Notes under the pieces: generated by a model
Databases searched by the model: none
Told to the model about the DNA's origin: nothing
The model's input: the letters and a program-made list of their open reading frames with translations, nothing else
Origin: Flavobacterium pectinovorum
GTDB taxonomy: Bacteria > Bacteroidota > Bacteroidia > Flavobacteriales > Flavobacteriaceae
Length of the DNA: 64,000 bases
Direction of reading: 5' to 3'
Assembly (NCBI RefSeq): GCF_022802975.1
Contig: NZ_JAFEVZ010000004.1
Span: 186,001-250,000, forward strand
Shown: positions 51,396 to 60,850 of the stretch, piece after piece
Layout of the letters: each line of letters begins with the position of its first letter
How positions within the stretch are numbered: the stretch's first letter is position 1
Translations under genes and position numbers: made by a program

Positions 51396-52424
51396 ATGAG
51401 CGAAAAAACCACTATATACGATATTGCCAAAAGACTTGACATTACTGCTGCTACTGTCTCAAGAGCTTTAAATAACAGCCCTAAAATAAAAAAAAGCACT
51501 CGCGAATTAGTTAAGGAAACTGCTGATATGATGGGTTACAAACAAAACAAATTAGCCCTTGCCTTAAAAAGCGGAAGAAGCAACAATATTGGCATTATCG
51601 TTCCCCGCGTTGATAATAATTTTTTTGGAACGGTAATTAGAGGAATCGAAGAAGAACTTTATCCACATGGATATCATGTTATTATTTCGCAGACTCATGA
51701 TGACCCCATCAGAGAAAATGAAAACCTTCATGCTTTAATTGATGCACAGGTAGACGGTATCCTAATGTCTGTTACAGATGTTACTGACCAAAACTTCGAT
51801 GCCTTTCAAAACGTATTACAAAAAAATGTCCCTTTGATTTTCTTTGACAGAACCAGACATATTGAAGGAGTAAGTTCTGTTACAATTAATGATTTTAAAG
51901 GAGGATACCTTACCACTAAACACTTAATCAACGAAGGCTGCAGAAACATCGCTCATTTTTCCCGAAACCAGTCTCTTGAAATTTTCAAAAACAGATTTTT
52001 AGGTTACAAACAAGCCTTATTGGATAGCGGAATACCTTTTAAGGAAGAATATGTTATTCCTGTTAAAAGTAGCGTAGAATCAGGAAAAGAAGCCCTAGAC
52101 ATACTATTACAACTCGAAACTCCTCCGGACGCCATATTTTCTTCAAGTGATTTTGCCGCTTTAGGAGCCATTCAGGAATTAAACGAAAGAAACATTAACA
52201 TCCCTAATGAATTTTGTGTAGCTGGATTCAGTAACGAACCTTTTACCAAATTTATGGAAATGTCTATAACTTCAGTGGATCAGTCTCCACTTGAGATGGG
52301 AAAAATGGCCGCCAAGGTTTTCTTAGAACAAGTTGACAAAACCGATGCTGTCAAAATCGAAAAAAAGGTAGTTCTCGCACCGGAATTACACATTCGTAAA
52401 TCTTCAGCAAGAACTATCTTTTAA
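51396..52424 (+). CDS. LacI-family regulator 2 of the pectin locus (tandem paralogue)
   Basis: The 342 residues are the same length as regulator 1 and align with it without gaps by eye. The recognition helix ITAATVSRALNNSPKIKKS is nearly identical, so both should bind the same operator. Differences cluster in the effector domain (for example AHLSGDQSLEIFKN versus AHFSRNQSLEIFKN), which could change ligand response. Its promoter copies that of regulator 1. A terminator follows. Confidence 0.93.
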   Translation: MSEKTTIYDIAKRLDITAATVSRALNNSPKIKKSTRELVKETADMMGYKQNKLALALKSGRSNNIGIIVPRVDNNFFGTVIRGIEEELYPHGYHVIISQTHDDPIRENENLHALIDAQVDGILMSVTDVTDQNFDAFQNVLQKNVPLIFFDRTRHIEGVSSVTINDFKGGYLTTKHLINEGCRNIAHFSRNQSLEIFKNRFLGYKQALLDSGIPFKEEYVIPVKSSVESGKEALDILLQLETPPDAIFSSSDFAALGAIQELNERNINIPNEFCVAGFSNEPFTKFMEMSITSVDQSPLEMGKMAAKVFLEQVDKTDAVKIEKKVVLAPELHIRKSSARTIF

Positions 52425-52491
52425 TTTTAATTCATCCTATAAGTTATCTAATTTTCATTTTGGGCATAATTACATTGCAACTTAAAAAATT

Positions 52492-52522
52492 AAAGGCAGC
52501 TCATAAACGAACTGCCTTTTTT
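52492..52522 (+). terminator. Rho-independent terminator after the second LacI gene
   Basis: The stem AAAGGCAG/CTGCCTTT (52492-52499 with 52512-52519) is followed by a run of six T. The region is convergent with uxaA. Confidence 0.8.
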
Positions 52523-52572
52523 ACTAAGTATGGTATATAAAATTTACTGCTATAACTTATATGATGAAAATT

Positions 52573-54186
52573 TTATAAAGAAACTCCTCTTTTCCAAGGA
52601 ATAAATACATCTTGTTTCAGCTGATCTGCTTTTGTTTCTACGTTTCCGCTTGCCAATTCTATAATATAATCTACGATTTCTGCTCCAACTTCGGTTATGT
52701 TTTTTTCACCAGTAATCACAGTTCCAGCATTGAAATCGATAATATCTGACATTCTATTAGTTAATGCCGTGTTTGAAGCAATTTTTACAACGGGTGCAAC
52801 CGGATTCCCCATCGGATTTCCTAAACCTGTGGTAAATAAAACAACTGTTGCTCCCGCGCCAACCAATCCTGTGGTACATTCGGCGTCATTTCCTGGTGTA
52901 TTTAAAAGATTCAAACCTGGTTTTGAAATGTATTCGCCGTAATCCAAAACATCTACAATAGGTGCAGTTCCTCCTTTTTTAGATGCACCGGCAGATTTCA
53001 TGGCATCTGTAATTAATCCGTCTTTAATATTTCCCGGTGATGGGTTCATATCAAAGCCTGAACCTGCATCTACAACTGATTTTTCAAAAGCTTTCATCAA
53101 AGATAAAAACTTGTCTGCTTTTTCTTCGTCCACACATCGGTTCATCAATTCTTGCTCAACTCCACATAATTCCGGAAACTCTGCCAAAATGGTTTTCCCT
53201 CCCAAAGCTGCGAAAATATCTGAAACAACTCCCAATGCCGGGTTTGCAGAAATTCCTGAAAATCCGTCGGATCCGCCACATTCCAAACCAATACTTATTT
53301 TTGAAACAGGAGCAGGTTTACGTTCGATTTTATTGGCTCTTTTAATAGCTTCATAAGAATCTTTAATCACCATTTGAAACATTTGATCGGTAGTTCCAAT
53401 TTGTTGTTGCTCATAGATCAAAATTTCTTTATCACAATTCGGGCTCATTTCTTTCAATGCATTTTTGAAAATGTCTACTTGCAAGTTTTGGCAACCCAAA
53501 CTTAAAACAGTTGCACCGGCAACATTTGGATTGTTTACATATCCTGCAAGCAGTTTTGCCAACAATTCTGAATCTTGTCGAATTCCACCACAACCACCTT
53601 GATGATTAATGAATTTTACTTCGATATTATCTAAAAGGTTTTCATTTGAATTTTTCTCAGCAACTTCTTCTACGCTTTTTTCTTCAATTAAAGAGCGTAA
53701 TAAGTTTTTGTAAGAAACTTCTTTTTTTGGTAGTAATTCGTTTTCAAAAATATCTTTCAGTTTTTCGATATTTTTGTTTTCACAAAAAACCAATGGAATA
53801 AATAGCCAAACGTTTTTGGTACCAACCTGACCATCTGCACGGTGGTATCCGTTGAAAGTTTTGTCTTTCCAACGATCTACATTTGGTGGAGTCCAACCTA
53901 AATTTCCGTTTTTACCAAAAACTTTTTCACTTTGATGTTTTACATTTTCGGTGGTAATTACTTCTCCTTTTTTTATAGGTTGTACAGCTTTCCCTACCAA
54001 AACGCCGTACATTATAATTTCATCACCAATTGCAAAATCTTTCTCTGTAATTTTATGTTTTGCTTTAACATCAGTTGTTGGTGAAACTGTAGTTCCTTCA
54101 AATGTAATTTGTTCGTTTTGTACCAAATCGGTTAAAGCAACAATTACGTTATCAATTGGATTTACTTTTATTAATTTCTTTTGCAT
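52573..54186 (-). CDS. uxaA: altronate dehydratase
   Basis: The enzyme converts D-altronate to 2-keto-3-deoxygluconate (KDG). The 537-residue protein has an N-terminal SAF-like domain (residues ~10-85). The large UxaA catalytic domain follows, with FINHQGGCGGIRQD, LSLGCQN, SIGLECGGSDGFSGISANPALG and CTTGLVGAGATVV. It is the last gene of the uronate block, 25 bases after uxaB. Altronate and mannonate dehydratases differ in fold, and this is clearly the altronate type, so the galacturonate branch is served. Confidence 0.95.
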   Translation of the reverse strand: MQKKLIKVNPIDNVIVALTDLVQNEQITFEGTTVSPTTDVKAKHKITEKDFAIGDEIIMYGVLVGKAVQPIKKGEVITTENVKHQSEKVFGKNGNLGWTPPNVDRWKDKTFNGYHRADGQVGTKNVWLFIPLVFCENKNIEKLKDIFENELLPKKEVSYKNLLRSLIEEKSVEEVAEKNSNENLLDNIEVKFINHQGGCGGIRQDSELLAKLLAGYVNNPNVAGATVLSLGCQNLQVDIFKNALKEMSPNCDKEILIYEQQQIGTTDQMFQMVIKDSYEAIKRANKIERKPAPVSKISIGLECGGSDGFSGISANPALGVVSDIFAALGGKTILAEFPELCGVEQELMNRCVDEEKADKFLSLMKAFEKSVVDAGSGFDMNPSPGNIKDGLITDAMKSAGASKKGGTAPIVDVLDYGEYISKPGLNLLNTPGNDAECTTGLVGAGATVVLFTTGLGNPMGNPVAPVVKIASNTALTNRMSDIIDFNAGTVITGEKNITEVGAEIVDYIIELASGNVETKADQLKQDVFIPWKRGVSL

Positions 54187-54211
54187 GATAATAATTTTAA
54201 AAAGGTTTTAA

Positions 54212-55654
54212 TTAGTTTTTAGCGCTGAAATTAGCATAACCTTTTTCAATTCCATTAGCTTCAATTTCAGTTAAAGCTACCACTAATGCTTCAGATAAAC
54301 CGTTAATTTTTGTTAAATCTTCACCCCAGAACTCGATGTTAGCCAAAACTTTAGCCACAACTGCATCCAATGCTTCTAATTCCCATGCATTTTTAAATGC
54401 CTCAACTAATTCCGGAGTATCTTTTACCGGCAATACTTCATTGTTCCATGTTCCTTTATAAAACTGGATCAAACAAGCTAATGAAAAAGTCAGACTTGTT
54501 GGAAGTTTTGCCTTTTCATTATAATATCCTAATAAACTTGGTAAAACTCTTACTTTGAATTTTGAGATAGAGTTTAAAGCAATATCAGCCAATGCATGTT
54601 TGATAAATGGATTTTTAAAACGATCCATTACCTCTTCAGCATAAGCAGTGATTTCGTTTTTATCCATAGGAAGGGTTTCACTAATTTCACTGATAACATT
54701 ATCTACAAACGGCCCGGTAAAACCTCCATTAACTGTTTCCATTACTAATTTGTTACCAAATAAAAGTGAAACAGGAACCATTGCAGTATGTGCTCCGTTC
54801 AAAATACGAACTTTAATCATTTTGAATGGACGAATATCGTCAACAATTTTTACATTCAAATCTGTTTTATGGAAAGGCAGCTTTTCTTTTAAAGCATCAC
54901 CACCTTCAATAGCCCAAAGGAAGAACGGTTCAGCAGCCACAATTAAATTATCCTGATAATCTAATTTACTGTTGTAGTCTTCAATTTCAGCTCTTGGATA
55001 CCCAGGTACAATTCTGTCAACCAAAGTACTGTGATACGTACAAGCATCAGATACCCAAGTTACAAATGCTTCTTCCAACTTCCATAATTCACAATATTGT
55101 AAGATACATTTTTTCAAAGCTTCTGAATTGTAATCAATTAATTCACAAGGAATGATAGTCACACCTTTTGAAGCATCTCCATTGAAATGTTTGAATCTTT
55201 CATACAACAAAACAGTCAGTTTTGCAGGAAATGCTGCTGGAGGCTGCATATCCGGAGTATCAGTAGCTACAAATTCAATTCCGGCTTCGGTAGTATTTGA
55301 AACAATAAACTGAAGTTCTTCTTCTTTAGCCAAAGCTAAATAATCAGCAAAATTACTATATGGGTTTATCGCTTTTACAATGTTATCAATTAACTGGATA
55401 TCTTGTATTTTTTCACCTTTTTTGATACCATTCATAAACAAAGTATAAAGACCATCCTGATCGTTTATCATGTTTACCATACCATCTTTCAATGGCTGAA
55501 CAATTGCAATACCGGCATTAAAATCAACTTCTTTATTTAGTTTATGAAAAGCGTAATCAACGAAAGCTCTCAAAAAATTACCTTCTCCAAACTGAACTAC
55601 TTTTACAGGCTGTAATTTTTCTAATCCTGTATTTACTCTATTTAATTTTTTCAT
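54212..55654 (-). CDS. uxaB: tagaturonate reductase (altronate oxidoreductase)
   Basis: This NADH-dependent enzyme reduces D-tagaturonate to D-altronate. The 480-residue protein has an N-terminal nucleotide-binding start (VVQFGEGNFLRAFVDYAF) and the polyol-dehydrogenase signature MIKVRILNGAHTAM in the C-terminal helical domain. The length matches UxaB. It lies between eda and uxaA, with a 206-base spacer upstream that contains a stem-loop but no exact -7 box. Confidence 0.95.
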   Translation of the reverse strand: MKKLNRVNTGLEKLQPVKVVQFGEGNFLRAFVDYAFHKLNKEVDFNAGIAIVQPLKDGMVNMINDQDGLYTLFMNGIKKGEKIQDIQLIDNIVKAINPYSNFADYLALAKEEELQFIVSNTTEAGIEFVATDTPDMQPPAAFPAKLTVLLYERFKHFNGDASKGVTIIPCELIDYNSEALKKCILQYCELWKLEEAFVTWVSDACTYHSTLVDRIVPGYPRAEIEDYNSKLDYQDNLIVAAEPFFLWAIEGGDALKEKLPFHKTDLNVKIVDDIRPFKMIKVRILNGAHTAMVPVSLLFGNKLVMETVNGGFTGPFVDNVISEISETLPMDKNEITAYAEEVMDRFKNPFIKHALADIALNSISKFKVRVLPSLLGYYNEKAKLPTSLTFSLACLIQFYKGTWNNEVLPVKDTPELVEAFKNAWELEALDAVVAKVLANIEFWGEDLTKINGLSEALVVALTEIEANGIEKGYANFSAKN

Positions 55655-55746
55655 TTTAAATCTTCTCTAAAAGTGTTATAAATAACCTCATTAATCCCTT
55701 ACCTGTTTTGTTATTGTAAAAGAAACATTACACTTGTAAATGTTAA

Positions 55747-55781
55747 AATAAAGTTTGCTGTGAGGAGTGACAAACTTTATT
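55747..55781 (-). terminator. possible terminator or attenuator between eda and uxaB
   Basis: A perfect 11-bp stem AATAAAGTTTG/CAAACTTTATT (55747-55757 with 55771-55781) with a 13-base loop is followed leftward only by a short U-rich stretch, so termination would be weak. Confidence 0.45.
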
Positions 55782-55860
55782 TTTCAAGCGTAATGTTCAA
55801 TTACAACCTTTAAAACTCTAAAAAAAACTGCTTTACAATAAGGAACAAATTAATTATTCC

Positions 55861-56535
55861 TTATTTATTTTTTCTGATATCTTTTATGATGTTTAACACA
55901 TCGCTTACTTTATTTTTTAATCCTTCAAAATCCTGCTTATCCAACAAATCTTTTGAAATTAATTGTGAACCAAGGCCAACGCAGGTAGCACCGGCATTTA
56001 ACCATGAAGACAAACTTTCTACAGTTGGATAAACACCTCCTGTTGGCATAATAGTCGTCCACGGGCATGGTCCTTTTATTGCTTTAATAAACTCCGGACC
56101 ATAAATATCAGCAGGAAACAATTTTACCACTTCGCAGCCTAATTCTTCAGCTCTTGCAATTTCTGTCAGCGTTCCACAACCAGGAGACCATAACACTTTT
56201 CTACGGTTACACGCTATTGCAATATCTTCTCTAAATACAGGAGTTACAATAAAATTAGCACCAAGCTGCATGTATAATGAAGCTGCAGCAGCATCAGTAA
56301 CAGAACCAACTCCCAACATCATTCCAGGCAATTCTGCCAGGGCATATTTATTTAATGCTCCAAAAACCTCAAAAGCAAAATCACCTCTGCTGGTAAACTC
56401 CATTAATCTGGATCCACCATCGTAACAGGCTTTTAATACTTTTTTACTGATTTCAATATCCGAATGAAAAAACAAAGGAACCATCCCGTTGTCATTCATC
56501 GTCTGAGCTACTTCAATTCTTGAATACTTTGCCAT
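55861..56535 (-). CDS. eda: KDPG aldolase (2-dehydro-3-deoxyphosphogluconate aldolase)
   Basis: The enzyme splits KDPG into pyruvate and glyceraldehyde 3-phosphate, the last step of uronate breakdown. The 224-residue class I aldolase has the Schiff-base Lys in CEVVKLFPADIYGPEF, MEFTSRGDF where other members hold the Glu/Arg pair, and the phosphate-binding MPTGGVYP. It follows kdgK by 8 bases, so the pair is tightly coupled. Confidence 0.95.
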   Translation of the reverse strand: MAKYSRIEVAQTMNDNGMVPLFFHSDIEISKKVLKACYDGGSRLMEFTSRGDFAFEVFGALNKYALAELPGMMLGVGSVTDAAAASLYMQLGANFIVTPVFREDIAIACNRRKVLWSPGCGTLTEIARAEELGCEVVKLFPADIYGPEFIKAIKGPCPWTTIMPTGGVYPTVESLSSWLNAGATCVGLGSQLISKDLLDKQDFEGLKNKVSDVLNIIKDIRKNK

Positions 56536-56543
56536 ACTTTTAT

Positions 56544-57566
56544 TTATCTTGATACTAATCCGGCAGAGTTTCCTCCAGCCATATTTTCAACTTCTTTTAA
56601 CGTAACTAAATTATAATCTCCGGCAATAGTATGTTTTAAGCAACAAGCCGCTACTGCAAAATCTAATGCTTTTTGTTTATCTTCTTTATATTCAACTAAT
56701 CCGTAGATTAATCCTCCCATAAATGCATCACCACTACCTACTCTGTCAATTACAGGCGTTACTTCCTGTACAGCGGCATTAAAAATTGTTTTTCCGTCAA
56801 ATAAAACTCCTCCAATTCTTTGGTGAGAAGCACTAACCGAATAACGCAATGTAGTTGCCACCGTTTTTAAGTCCGGACAAAGCTCATACAACTTAGAATA
56901 TAAAGCCGGTAATGATTTCTCGTCTTTATAATCAGGATTTACTTTAGGAATTCCCAACATAAAATACGCTGTATCAATATCTCCTAAAATAACGTGACTG
57001 TATTTTAATAACTCAGGCATAACTTCGCTTGGCGTTTTACCGTATTGCCATAATTTTGATCGGTAATTCAAATCACATGAAATAGTCAATCCTAATTCAT
57101 GTGCTACCTGAACCGCTTCCAGACAGGCTTCTGCTGCACTTTGTGAAATAGCTGCCGATATTCCGCTAAAATGAAACCATGTAGCTCCTTTTAGTACTTT
57201 CTTCCAATCAACATCGCCTTTTTGAATCGTTGCCATCGAGCTGTGTGCACGATCGTACACCACATTACTCCCTCTGGTTCCTGCTCCTGTTTCTAAATAA
57301 TAAGTTCCTAAACGTTCTCCGCCGTAAACAATACTTTTAGATTCAACATTCATTTTTCGCATCTCCTGTACTGCACAGTAACCAATTTCGTTTTCGGGCA
57401 ATCTTGTTACAAATTCAGCGTTAAGACCATAATTTGCCAAAGAAACACAAACATTAAACTCACCACCACCGTAAGATGCCGTAAATGCTGTAGACTGAGA
57501 AAAACGCAAATGTCTTTCAGTTGAAAAACGCAACATTATTTCGCCAAATGCAACTACTTTACTCAT
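56544..57566 (-). CDS. kdgK: 2-keto-3-deoxygluconate kinase (PfkB family)
   Basis: The kinase phosphorylates KDG to KDPG with ATP. The 340-residue ribokinase-like protein has a substrate-binding GGGEFNVCVSLANYG near residue 35 and the catalytic DRVGSGDAFMGGLIYG near residue 280, with the Asp base. Its placement directly before eda and the presence of kduD/kduI support KDG over other sugars. Upstream lies a spacer of short direct repeats (57567-57698). Confidence 0.93.
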   Translation of the reverse strand: MSKVVAFGEIMLRFSTERHLRFSQSTAFTASYGGGEFNVCVSLANYGLNAEFVTRLPENEIGYCAVQEMRKMNVESKSIVYGGERLGTYYLETGAGTRGSNVVYDRAHSSMATIQKGDVDWKKVLKGATWFHFSGISAAISQSAAEACLEAVQVAHELGLTISCDLNYRSKLWQYGKTPSEVMPELLKYSHVILGDIDTAYFMLGIPKVNPDYKDEKSLPALYSKLYELCPDLKTVATTLRYSVSASHQRIGGVLFDGKTIFNAAVQEVTPVIDRVGSGDAFMGGLIYGLVEYKEDKQKALDFAVAACCLKHTIAGDYNLVTLKEVENMAGGNSAGLVSR

Positions 57567-57657
57567 ATTATATTATTGTTTAAACATTTATTCGTTGAAT
57601 CGTTTAATTGCTGAATCATTGAAGGGTTTAATCGTTGAATTCTTCAATCTTTAAATC

Positions 57658-57689
57658 TTTCAATTTTACAATCTTTCAATTTTACAATT
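57658..57689. repeat. tandem 16-bp direct repeat between uxaC and kdgK
   Basis: Two copies of TTTCAATTTTACAATC (57658-57673 and 57674-57689, last base changed) follow looser TTGAATC/GTTTAAT repeats from 57595. This is a typical low-complexity Flavobacterium spacer; no function is seen. Confidence 0.7.
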
Positions 57690-57698
57690 CTTAAATAA

Positions 57699-59105
57699 TT
57701 AAAATTTAAAATATTCTTTTGCATTGTTATAGGAAATATCAGAAACCATTTTTCCAATCCATTCCATATCAGCAGGAAGTTCTCCTCTCTGAATTTCATC
57801 TCCTAAAAGATTACAAAGAATACGTCTGAAATATTCATGTCTTGGGAAAGATAAGAAACTTCTTGAATCTGTCAGCATTCCAACAAAACAGCTAATCAAT
57901 CCCATGTTTGAAAGGGCGTTTAATTGTTTGGTCATACCGTCTTTTTGATCCAAGAACCACCATCCTGATCCAAACTGTACTTTTCCTCTCACACTTCCGT
58001 CATTAAAGTTACCAATCATGGTAGCCATTACTTCGTTATCAGCAGGATTTAAGTTATAAATAATCGTTTTTGTTAATTTATCTTTACTGTCTAACGCATT
58101 TAAGAAAGCAGATAATTTTTGAGCCTGTGGATAATCTCCAATAGAATCCCATCCTGTATCAGGTCCTAAAATTCTGTGCATACGTGCATTATTGTTACGT
58201 AAGGCTCCTAAGTGAAATTGCTGAACCCATCCCAATTCATGATACGTTTCAGATAAAAACAATAAGACAGCACTTTGAAATTTCAACGCTTCCTCCGGAG
58301 TAATTGTTTGGTTTTCTCTTTTCTTTTTGAAAATGGCATTTACTTCTGCTTCAGTAAAATTTTCAAAATAAATCTGATCCAAACCGTGATCACTTAATTT
58401 ACATCCGTTTGCATTAAAAAAGTCAATTCTTTTTCTAAGCGCATCACGTAAATCAGCATACGTATTAATTGCTACTCCGGACACGTCCCCCAACGTGTCC
58501 AGATAAGCATTATAACCCTCATTTTCTATTAAAATGGCTTTGTCAGGCCTGAAAGCCGTACTCATTTTAGTTTCAAAAGGATTACTGTTTAATTTTTGAT
58601 GAAACTCTAAAGTATCAATTGGGTCTTCTGTAGTACAAACCAGCTCTGCATTTACTTTTTTAAGTAAGTTGCGTGTGCTGTATTCTGCCGAATTTACTTT
58701 TGCAGAAGCTTCTTCATATATTCTTTCTGCTGATTTTTCATTCAGCAGCTCATAAATATCAAAATAACGGGCCAACTCTAAGTGCGTCCAGTGATACAAA
58801 GGATTACGCATTGTATACGGAACTGTTTTTGCCCAATTTAAGAACTTATCTTTATCAGCACCATTTCCTGTAATAAATTGTTCATTTACTCCTAATGTAC
58901 GCATTGCACGCCATTTGTAGTGATCACCGTTAATCCAAACATTTGTAATGTTGTCGAAAATTTTATCTTCGGCAATAAACTGTGGATTTAAGTGATTGTG
59001 ATAATCAATAATAGGCTGATTTTTGGAGTAATTATGATATAATTCTTCAGCGTATTTATTTTCAAGTAAAAAATTATCGTTTATGAAAGTTTTATTAGAG
59101 CTCAT
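57699..59105 (-). CDS. uxaC: uronate (glucuronate/galacturonate) isomerase
   Basis: The enzyme isomerises D-galacturonate to D-tagaturonate (and glucuronate to fructuronate). The 468-residue amidohydrolase-superfamily TIM barrel has the metal-binding start PIIDYHNHLNPQFIAED and ELVCTTEDPID. The C-terminal signatures are LTDSRSFLSFPRHEYFRRILC and FGSGWWFLDQKDGM. The length is standard. It lies 21 bases after kduD. Confidence 0.96.
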   Translation of the reverse strand: MSSNKTFINDNFLLENKYAEELYHNYSKNQPIIDYHNHLNPQFIAEDKIFDNITNVWINGDHYKWRAMRTLGVNEQFITGNGADKDKFLNWAKTVPYTMRNPLYHWTHLELARYFDIYELLNEKSAERIYEEASAKVNSAEYSTRNLLKKVNAELVCTTEDPIDTLEFHQKLNSNPFETKMSTAFRPDKAILIENEGYNAYLDTLGDVSGVAINTYADLRDALRKRIDFFNANGCKLSDHGLDQIYFENFTEAEVNAIFKKKRENQTITPEEALKFQSAVLLFLSETYHELGWVQQFHLGALRNNNARMHRILGPDTGWDSIGDYPQAQKLSAFLNALDSKDKLTKTIIYNLNPADNEVMATMIGNFNDGSVRGKVQFGSGWWFLDQKDGMTKQLNALSNMGLISCFVGMLTDSRSFLSFPRHEYFRRILCNLLGDEIQRGELPADMEWIGKMVSDISYNNAKEYFKF

Positions 59106-59126
59106 GTCTTTTAATATAATAGAAAA

Positions 59127-59918
59127 TTAATCTTCGTTTGATGGTTTTCCAATTGTAGCAAGGATTCCGCCATCAACATATAAAATGTGACCGTTAACAA
59201 AATCACTGGCCTTGGAAGATAAAAATATTGCTGCACCGGCTAAATCTCCCGGATCTCCCCATTTTGCAGCAGGAGTCCTGCTAATGATAAAATCATTAAA
59301 CGGATGTCCGTCAACTCTGATAGGTTTTGTTTGTTCTGTAGCAAAATAACCCGGTCCGATTCCGTTAATCTGAACATTATATTTTGCCCATTCTGTAGCC
59401 ATGTTTTTAGTCAGCATTTTCAAACCTCCTTTTGCAGCAGCGTAAGCAGAAACAGTATTACGTCCTAATTCGCTCATCATCGAGCAAATGTTGATAATCT
59501 TTCCCTGTCTTCTTTCGATCATTCCTTTTGCAACATGTTTTGAAACAATAAAAGGACTTACCAGATCAATATCGATTACTTCTCTAAAGTCAGCAACTTC
59601 CATTTCCAACAAAGGAATTCTTTTGATAATTCCGGCATTGTTAATTAAAATAGCAATTGGCCCAACTTCGCTTTCAATTTTAGCAACAGCTGATTTAACC
59701 TCTTCTTCTTCCGTTACATTAAATTTATAACCAACCGCATTGATTCCTTCACTTTGAAGTGCTGCCACAGCATCATCAATTTTTTGCTGAGAAGAATTTC
59801 CGTTTACCACAATTGTTGCACCGGCCTGACCTAATCCTTTTGCCATTGCCATTCCCAATCCGTGAGTACTTCCTGTGATAAGGGCAACTTTTCCTTTTAT
59901 ATCAAATAAATCTATCAT
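59127..59918 (-). CDS. kduD: 2-dehydro-3-deoxy-D-gluconate 5-dehydrogenase (SDR)
   Basis: The enzyme reduces 2,5-diketo-3-deoxygluconate (product of KduI) to KDG. The 263-residue short-chain dehydrogenase has cofactor motif TGSTHGLGMAMAKGLG, NNAG (ILINNAGI), catalytic Ser in CSMMSELG and YxxxK in SAYAAAKGG. The C-terminal half, with QINGIGPGYFATEQTKPI and DFVNGHILYVDGG, is typical of the KduD/gluconate 5-dehydrogenase group. Its 5-base spacing to kduI supports the KduD role. Confidence 0.93.
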   Translation of the reverse strand: MIDLFDIKGKVALITGSTHGLGMAMAKGLGQAGATIVVNGNSSQQKIDDAVAALQSEGINAVGYKFNVTEEEEVKSAVAKIESEVGPIAILINNAGIIKRIPLLEMEVADFREVIDIDLVSPFIVSKHVAKGMIERRQGKIINICSMMSELGRNTVSAYAAAKGGLKMLTKNMATEWAKYNVQINGIGPGYFATEQTKPIRVDGHPFNDFIISRTPAAKWGDPGDLAGAAIFLSSKASDFVNGHILYVDGGILATIGKPSNED

Positions 59919-59923
59919 GATTC

Positions 59924-60763
59924 TTATCTTAAATCTGTGATTTTACAAACATCCATATCTCCATAATCTAAGTTTTCACCTGCCATCCCCCAGATAAAAG
60001 TATAATTACTTGTTCCAGAACCCGAGTGAATAGACCAAGGCGGAGAAATAACTGCCTGATGATTGTTCATCCAGATATGTCTTGTTTCCTGTGGCTGCCC
60101 CATGAAGTGACAAACCGCTTGATTTTCCGGAATATCAAGATAGAAATAAACTTCCATACGACGATCGTGTACGTGTGCCGGCATTGTATTCCAAACGCTT
60201 CCCGGACGCAATTCTGTCATACCCATCTGTAATTGACAAGTAGTCACTACACTTCCAATAATCATTTGGTTTACGGTACGATGATTTGCAGTTTCCATCG
60301 TTCCTAATTGTAATTTATTAGCTTCTTCCAAACTTACTTTTACAATTGGATAATTAGTATGTGCAGGAGCCGAATTTAAATAAAATTTTGCCGGATTATT
60401 TTTATCATCACTTTTAAAAATCACTTCTTTATTACCGCTTCCGATATACAAAGCATCTTTAAAACCCAACTCATAAGATGTTCCTTCAACAACAACAGAA
60501 CCACTTCCTCCAACATTAATAATCCCTAATTCTCTTCGCTCTAAAAAATAAGGTGCTTTTAGCGGATCAATAGTTTCTAAAGCTAAATCTCCTTTTACAG
60601 GAACCGCAGAACCTGTAATATATCTGTCATAATGAGAATAAACCAGTACCACTTCATCTTCCTGCATCAAATCATCAATCAGAAACTCATTTCTTAATTC
60701 CTGAGTATCATATTTTTTTACGGCTTCCGGGCTTGATGCGTATCTTGAACTATATTTTGTCAT
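59924..60763 (-). CDS. kduI: 5-keto-4-deoxyuronate isomerase
   Basis: KduI converts the unsaturated monouronate product (5-keto-4-deoxyuronate) to 2,5-diketo-3-deoxygluconate. The 279-residue bicupin has zinc ligands in the C-terminal cupin (NTMPAHVHDRRMEVYFYLDIP, then PPWSIHSGSGTSNYTFIWGM). It heads the kduI-kduD-uxaC-kdgK-eda run. An exact -7 box and a LacI-type operator lie just upstream, giving a leader of only about 25 bases. Confidence 0.96.
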   Translation of the reverse strand: MTKYSSRYASSPEAVKKYDTQELRNEFLIDDLMQEDEVVLVYSHYDRYITGSAVPVKGDLALETIDPLKAPYFLERRELGIINVGGSGSVVVEGTSYELGFKDALYIGSGNKEVIFKSDDKNNPAKFYLNSAPAHTNYPIVKVSLEEANKLQLGTMETANHRTVNQMIIGSVVTTCQLQMGMTELRPGSVWNTMPAHVHDRRMEVYFYLDIPENQAVCHFMGQPQETRHIWMNNHQAVISPPWSIHSGSGTSNYTFIWGMAGENLDYGDMDVCKITDLR

Positions 60764-60776
60764 AATTTTTATTTAA

Positions 60777-60790
60777 TGTAATCGATTGCA
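60777..60790. promoter_or_regulatory. LacI-type operator, kduI operon
   Basis: TGTAATCGATTGCA differs from the perfect palindrome at one base. It lies directly downstream of the -7 box and covers the expected start of transcription, which suits repression. Confidence 0.8.
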
Positions 60791-60798
60791 CAAAATTA
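60791..60798 (-). promoter_or_regulatory. -7 promoter box for the kduI operon
   Basis: The minus strand reads TAATTTTG, an exact TAnnTTTG match abutting the operator, 28 bases before kduI. Confidence 0.7.
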
Positions 60799-60850
60799 TA
60801 TTTTTATATTTAAATATCATAATACAAATGAAAATTTATTTGTGTAATAT

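Noticed and set aside
53000..53356. 118-residue frame antisense to uxaA
   Set aside because: It is a shadow of the uxaA coding frame with no independent signals.
57595..57689. CRISPR array
   Set aside because: The repeats are short, adjacent and A/T-rich without unique spacers; this is a tandem low-complexity spacer.
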